Assembly (NCBI GenBank): GCA_002345215.1
Contig: DDVH01000034.1
Span: 9,510 to 19,469, forward strand
From: Anaerolineales bacterium UBA2317
Lineage (GTDB): Bacteria > Chloroflexota > Anaerolineae > Anaerolineales > Villigracilaceae
Length of the DNA: 9,960 bases
Direction: 5' to 3'
This document shows positions 7,339 to 9,960 of the stretch, one piece after another. Under the pieces are notes generated by a model. That model saw only the letters and a list, made by a program, of their open reading frames with translations, was not told where the DNA came from and did not search any database. A program made the position numbers and the translations under genes. Each line of letters opens with the position of its first letter. Positions within the stretch are counted from its first letter, which is position 1.

Positions 7339-7346
7339 ATGAGAAA

Positions 7347-7607
7347 ATGAAAATGATGATTGTAATTATTAAGGATAACGACGCCGATACATTGACTCAA
7401 GCCTTCACCGCCTCAAACTTTCGGGTCACACGTGTGGCTTCGACCGGCGGATTCTTACGCTCCGGCAATGTCACCATGTTATTAGGCGTGGAAGATAATC
7501 AAGTAGATTCTGCTATTGATGTTGTAAAAAAATCTTTACCACCCAAAGGTGATACAAAACGTGCCACATTATTCGTGGTGCCAGTTAATCATTTTGAACA
7601 AGTGTAA
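7347..7607 (+). CDS. darA: Cyclic-di-AMP receptor family protein (PstA/DarA-like), second, short paralogue
   Basis: An 86-residue cytoplasmic protein. Its first half aligns without gaps to PstA/DarA: N24-F-R26-V-T28, then T33-G-G-F36-L37-R38-S-G-N41 and G47. These match the positions recalled as lining the c-di-AMP pocket in S. aureus PstA (N24, R26, T28, F36, L37, N41, G47). The end reads P-V-N-H-F-E-Q85-V, keeping the terminal glutamine. The long loop of about 20-25 residues between strands that usual members (about 109 residues) carry is missing; the chain goes from P65-P-K-G-D straight into A-T-L-F. In known bacteria the family binds c-di-AMP and is linked to osmotic and potassium balance, though its downstream targets are poorly defined. 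Here it lies beside a compatible-solute gene, which fits. The membrane protein starts 25 bases later. Confidence 0.87.
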   Translation: MKMMIVIIKDNDADTLTQAFTASNFRVTRVASTGGFLRSGNVTMLLGVEDNQVDSAIDVVKKSLPPKGDTKRATLFVVPVNHFEQV

Positions 7608-7632
7608 ATTTTGAAAAAGAAAGGGGTATTGT

Positions 7633-8667
7633 ATGCAACAAGAATCTCTTGGCATAAATAAAATCCATACAATTGGATGGGAATCATTGTTTTGGATGGT
7701 AGTAAGCTGGGCAATCTTTTGGATGTATAGTCAGGTAATTGGATTCGAAATTGCTGAGTTAATACAAAATTCAACTGAAGTTTCTGATGGTATGCTATTG
7801 GATGAGATATACAATAATGCTCATAAGGCTGGTCTATTCATAGGCGGTTTAATTGGCGGGGCAGGTGCAGGTACAAGTATAGCTTGGGTATTACGAAAAG
7901 AAAATATTATCAGAAGAAAAACATCGTATTTGTTATTAGTAATGGGTTGGAGTGTTGCAGGTGGGATTGGTTTTCTTGCTTATACAGCAGTATGGGATAT
8001 AACCATTGGTGGTGTCGTATGTGGGCTGATTGCTGGGACGATCATGGCATTCATATTCTGGAAAGAAAATATTTTCAGAAATAAACTTGCTATTAATGTT
8101 ATAACTTTGAGTTGGGTATTGGGTTTAACAATTGGTTGGGGAATTACCTCATCTGATTTCGGTTATATAGTTCGATTTGCATCAATATGGTTAGCTGCTG
8201 GAGCAACGATGGTTTGGATACTATCACCATACATAAAAGTAGAGAATCAAAACAAAGCATTTGCTTGGATTGTTTTAGGCTGGCTCATTGGAGGAATAAT
8301 TTCTTATCTTGTAATAAGGCAAGGTATTAATTATATTGAGTCAATAACAGTAGACGATGTTGGTGGCTTGATGGCTTTCGGATTATTCATTTTATTAGGT
8401 TTCGGCATTGGTATTCTAGTCGGCATAACAATTACAATTTTAGTAATAAAAAAAGAGAAACCACTAGATTATGCTCAAGTTTTTTTACGAATTGCGTTTG
8501 GGATAATAGGCATCGGCTTTATTATTTGGATAATTTTATGGAGTTTATCAGAATTAAAAAGTGAAATTCATAGATTCGCATACTTTGCAATCCAGAATGC
8601 CATCGGTGGAGTAATTAGTTGGGGAATTATGCTTTGGGTTCTTAGAAAAAATGCAATTCAGAAATAA
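7633..8667 (+). CDS. Multi-pass membrane protein made of repeated helical hairpins, function unknown
   Basis: A 344-residue protein with about ten membrane helices (near 17-37, 65-87, 97-118, 122-143, 152-172, 178-197, 208-228, 243-272, 283-305 and 315-336). I do not recognise a family. It appears to contain about five copies of a two-helix unit: a first helix with a W-x-x-G-type core (G105-W-S-V-A-G-G, S160-W-V-L-G-L, G216-W-L-I-G-G) and a glycine-rich second helix. The second helices often end in an aromatic and basic cap (W85-V-L-R-K-E-N, F142-W-K-E-N, W335-V-L-R-K-N). There are no conserved acidic residues inside helices, so transport by the usual ion-coupled means is not suggested. The start is ATG 7633 with AAGGGG at 7621-7626. 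ATA isoleucine and AGA arginine codons are frequent, unlike the upstream genes. It may be co-transcribed with the DarA-like pair (25-base gap), but a functional link is unproven. Confidence 0.85.
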   Translation: MQQESLGINKIHTIGWESLFWMVVSWAIFWMYSQVIGFEIAELIQNSTEVSDGMLLDEIYNNAHKAGLFIGGLIGGAGAGTSIAWVLRKENIIRRKTSYLLLVMGWSVAGGIGFLAYTAVWDITIGGVVCGLIAGTIMAFIFWKENIFRNKLAINVITLSWVLGLTIGWGITSSDFGYIVRFASIWLAAGATMVWILSPYIKVENQNKAFAWIVLGWLIGGIISYLVIRQGINYIESITVDDVGGLMAFGLFILLGFGIGILVGITITILVIKKEKPLDYAQVFLRIAFGIIGIGFIIWIILWSLSELKSEIHRFAYFAIQNAIGGVISWGIMLWVLRKNAIQK

Positions 8668-8670
8668 TTT

Positions 8671-9561
8671 TCATTTGTTTAATAAATGTTCATCAAAAAA
8701 CTTGATGACTCTATTTTCATATCTCTGGGGATGATAAGCATACGTTCCTAAATGTGGAACACCATCTTCTACCCAAATTTGTTTTGGTTCATCCGCAGAA
8801 TCATATAAACGATATGGGGAATTCATCAGAATCGCGCCACCATACCAACCATCAATAATAAACACGGCTCGCGGACTAATTTTCCCAATCACTTTTTCTA
8901 CATTTACATCTTCAATCTGTGCGCCGCTTTGCGTTTCACTAAAAAATTTTACCAATGGATGTAAAAATTCAATCGGCATGTTTAACTTCAACACATCTTC
9001 TAACGATGGATAAGCACTATCAGCCACCACTGCTTTGATTTCATTTCGTTCAGATGCGGTCAATAAAACTGTAGATGCTCCCATTGAGCCACCCCATGCG
9101 CCAATATGCTCAACACCTTCTTGTGCTAATGCAAAATCTAATGCGGCTTCTACGTCAAGTTGTTCATAATATCCAAGTGTAGAAATTTCGCCCTCACTAT
9201 TTCCATGTGCGCGAAAATCCCAAGCCAAAACACCGTAATCATGTTTTGCAAACAGCACATACAAACTTTCAGTGCGATTATCGTTATATCCATGTGCAAT
9301 TAAAATCACAGCACCATTTTTAGGTGGTGTGTACCATGCTGAAAGTTTAATTCCATCTTTTGTGATTAATTCAATATCTTGATATTCAATATTATTTTCT
9401 TTGAGGTAATTTCCAGTGGGTGAAAATCTAGCAGGATGAAGAATAGATTGAGTCCAGCTGTAAGTGAAATAACTAGATAAAAATAAAATCGCCAGTGTGA
9501 TACTCACAATAATGGCTGAAAAAATATTGAAAACGTAACGGAAATTAATTCTTGGTTTCAT
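8671..9561 (-). CDS. Alpha/beta hydrolase with an N-terminal membrane anchor
   Basis: A 296-residue serine hydrolase. One membrane helix at about 12-33 after a basic start suggests anchoring, with the catalytic domain probably outside the cytoplasm. The fold markers are in order: H90-G-Y-N-D (oxyanion loop), D115-F-R-A-H-G120, the nucleophile elbow G157-G-S159-M-G-A, D237 in I-I-D-G-W-Y-G-G, and H270 in V-P-H-L-G. Together these give a complete Ser-Asp-His triad. The overall layout resembles the BEM46/YqkD type of peptidase- or esterase-like hydrolases; the natural substrate is unknown. It converges with the membrane protein, the two stop codons being 3 bases apart. There is no clear ribosome site before the ATG, but a good promoter lies very close upstream, so the leader would be short. 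The gene lies downstream of panC on the same strand, separated by repeats; no functional link to panC is apparent. Confidence 0.9.
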   Translation of the reverse strand: MKPRINFRYVFNIFSAIIVSITLAILFLSSYFTYSWTQSILHPARFSPTGNYLKENNIEYQDIELITKDGIKLSAWYTPPKNGAVILIAHGYNDNRTESLYVLFAKHDYGVLAWDFRAHGNSEGEISTLGYYEQLDVEAALDFALAQEGVEHIGAWGGSMGASTVLLTASERNEIKAVVADSAYPSLEDVLKLNMPIEFLHPLVKFFSETQSGAQIEDVNVEKVIGKISPRAVFIIDGWYGGAILMNSPYRLYDSADEPKQIWVEDGVPHLGTYAYHPQRYENRVIKFFDEHLLNK

Positions 9562-9583
9562 GTAACTTCGAAGGAGTGAAATG

Positions 9584-9611
9584 ATTATAGATTCGAATGC
9601 AAAAAAATCAA
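9584..9611 (-). promoter_or_regulatory. Probable sigma-70 promoter of the hydrolase gene
   Basis: On the minus strand, TTGATT (complement of 9606-9611) and a perfect TATAAT (complement of 9584-9589) are 16 bases apart. Transcription would start near 9577, leaving a leader of about 16 bases with no Shine-Dalgarno sequence before the ATG at 9561. The -35 box abuts the first mini-palindrome of the repeat cluster. Confidence 0.5.
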
Positions 9612-9612
9612 A

Positions 9613-9624
9613 ACCCCGTAGGGT
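9613..9624 (-). repeat. Mini-palindrome unit A (inverted)
   Basis: ACCC (9613-9616) pairs with GGGT (9621-9624) around CGTA. Read on the minus strand it has the core C-C-C-T-A-C-G-G-G, the same plan as units B and C on the plus strand. It sits head to head with unit B across a short TTATAA-containing spacer. Confidence 0.6.
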
Positions 9625-9660
9625 GTTATAAAATCTGTGCCATCCCTATGGGATTATTTT
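9625..9660 (+). repeat. Mini-palindrome unit B
   Basis: A unit beginning GTT-ATAA with the core ATCCC (9642-9646), TAT loop and GGGAT (9650-9654), followed by a T-rich tail. It is a direct repeat of unit C with a period of about 48 bases; one pair of the stem differs and is compensated on the other side. Confidence 0.65.
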
Positions 9661-9672
9661 AGGCATTACCTT

Positions 9673-9706
9673 GTTCTATAATCCTGTCATCCTTACAGGA
9701 TTTTTT
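9673..9706 (+). repeat. Mini-palindrome unit C, terminator-like on the plus strand
   Basis: The core is ATCCT (9689-9693), TAC loop and AGGAT (9697-9701). A longer alternative stem is AATCCTG (9680-9686) with CAGGATT (9696-9702). On the plus strand the longer stem runs into a T-tract (to 9706), as in an intrinsic terminator. No plus-strand gene ends here, so the likeness may be accidental. Its 3' end touches the panC stop codon (9705-9707, read on the minus strand). On the minus strand no T-run follows the stem, so it is not an obvious panC terminator. Confidence 0.6.
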
Positions 9707-9960
9707 ACCCCAAAACAAAGTTATCAATCAAACGAGTTTTGCCTATAAACACAGCCATAGAAAGCAAAGAATTTTTTTCTATCACATTCAATTCTTCCAA
9801 CGAATCATAATCCGCGCAAGAGACATATTGCACGTTTGCCAACGGCTCGCTTGCTAAAACTTTTTTCATTTTCTCTCTTAGTTTTTCAGCATCACGTTCG
9901 CCAGCCTCATATAATTTTTTTGTTTCACTCAACGAGCGAAACAAAACTGTCGCGGCTTTT
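9705..9960 (-). CDS. panC: Pantothenate synthetase, C-terminal part, 5' end outside window
   Basis: The visible 84 residues are the C-terminal domain of PanC, which joins pantoate and beta-alanine using ATP to make pantothenate (vitamin B5, precursor of coenzyme A). Recognisable family segments are A-A-T-V-L-F-R-S-L at the window edge, A-G-E-R-D-A-E, L-A-S-E-P-L-A, the strand around Y-V-S-C-A-D-Y-D-S-L, and the closing G-K-T-R-L-I-D-N-F-V-L-G. The TTG at 9942-9944 is an internal leucine codon, not a start, because the family match continues beyond it to the edge. The catalytic N-terminal domain lies outside the window. The terminal domain looks intact, with the normal ending. Confidence 0.92.
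   Translation of the reverse strand, partial: KAATVLFRSLSETKKLYEAGERDAEKLREKMKKVLASEPLANVQYVSCADYDSLEELNVIEKNSLLSMAVFIGKTRLIDNFVLG

Noticed and set aside
7290..7346. A longer second DarA-like protein, starting at TTG 7290
   Set aside because: The extra residues come from the upstream gene's end and the 9-bp repeats, and the family N-terminus begins at the ATG at 7347.
8661..8675. A bidirectional terminator between the convergent membrane protein and hydrolase genes
   Set aside because: The gap is only 3 bases and no stable hairpin is visible by eye around the two stop codons.
9581..9631. A 16-codon plus-strand open frame (ATG 9581 to TAA 9631) preceded by AAGGAG at 9571-9576
   Set aside because: It runs antisense through the hydrolase promoter and the repeat cluster, the spacing of 4 bases is short, and the peptide resembles nothing; chance is more likely.

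Overview
The window looks like chromosomal DNA from an AT-rich, free-living bacterium. The gene content suggests an Anaerolineae-like member of the Chloroflexota. This is an inference from the gene set and from the small palindromic repeats in the gaps, not from a marker gene. Nothing here looks like phage, plasmid or insertion sequence.

Bases 1-7607 hold a dense, same-strand series of seven genes, six of which are complete. They are: the C-terminal half of a Na+/Ca2+-exchanger-family protein; a GH13 sugar phosphorylase (subfamily 18 type) joined to it by a 4-base overlap; two GT4 glycosyltransferases; a glucosyl-3-phosphoglycerate synthase (GpgS, GT81) carrying two extra N-terminal Usp domains; and two tandem small proteins of the PstA/DarA cyclic-di-AMP receptor family. 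A multi-pass membrane protein (7633-8667) built from repeated helical hairpins follows in the same direction. The other strand carries an alpha/beta hydrolase (8671-9561), whose stop is only 3 bases from that of the membrane protein, and the 3' end of panC (from 9705 to the window edge).

A coherent reading is a compatible-solute and ion-homeostasis locus. GpgS would make glucosyl-3-phosphoglycerate from an NDP-glucose and 3-phosphoglycerate. The GH13_18 enzyme would be well placed to recycle glucosylglycerate by phosphorolysis. The GT4 enzymes could extend the product, for example to a mannosylated form. The Usp domains and the two DarA-like proteins could link this to ATP or c-di-AMP, a nucleotide known in other bacteria to control potassium and osmolyte balance. 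No phosphatase that would finish glucosylglycerate synthesis is visible here.

The larger gaps hold small repeats of different kinds. At 2324-2430 there is a pair of inverted REP-like palindromes whose stems differ but still pair, and the first supplies the end of the phosphorylase reading frame. At 3804-3863 there is a 13-bp inverted repeat. At 7307-7333 there are three 9-bp tandem units. At 9606-9706 there are three related mini-palindromes.
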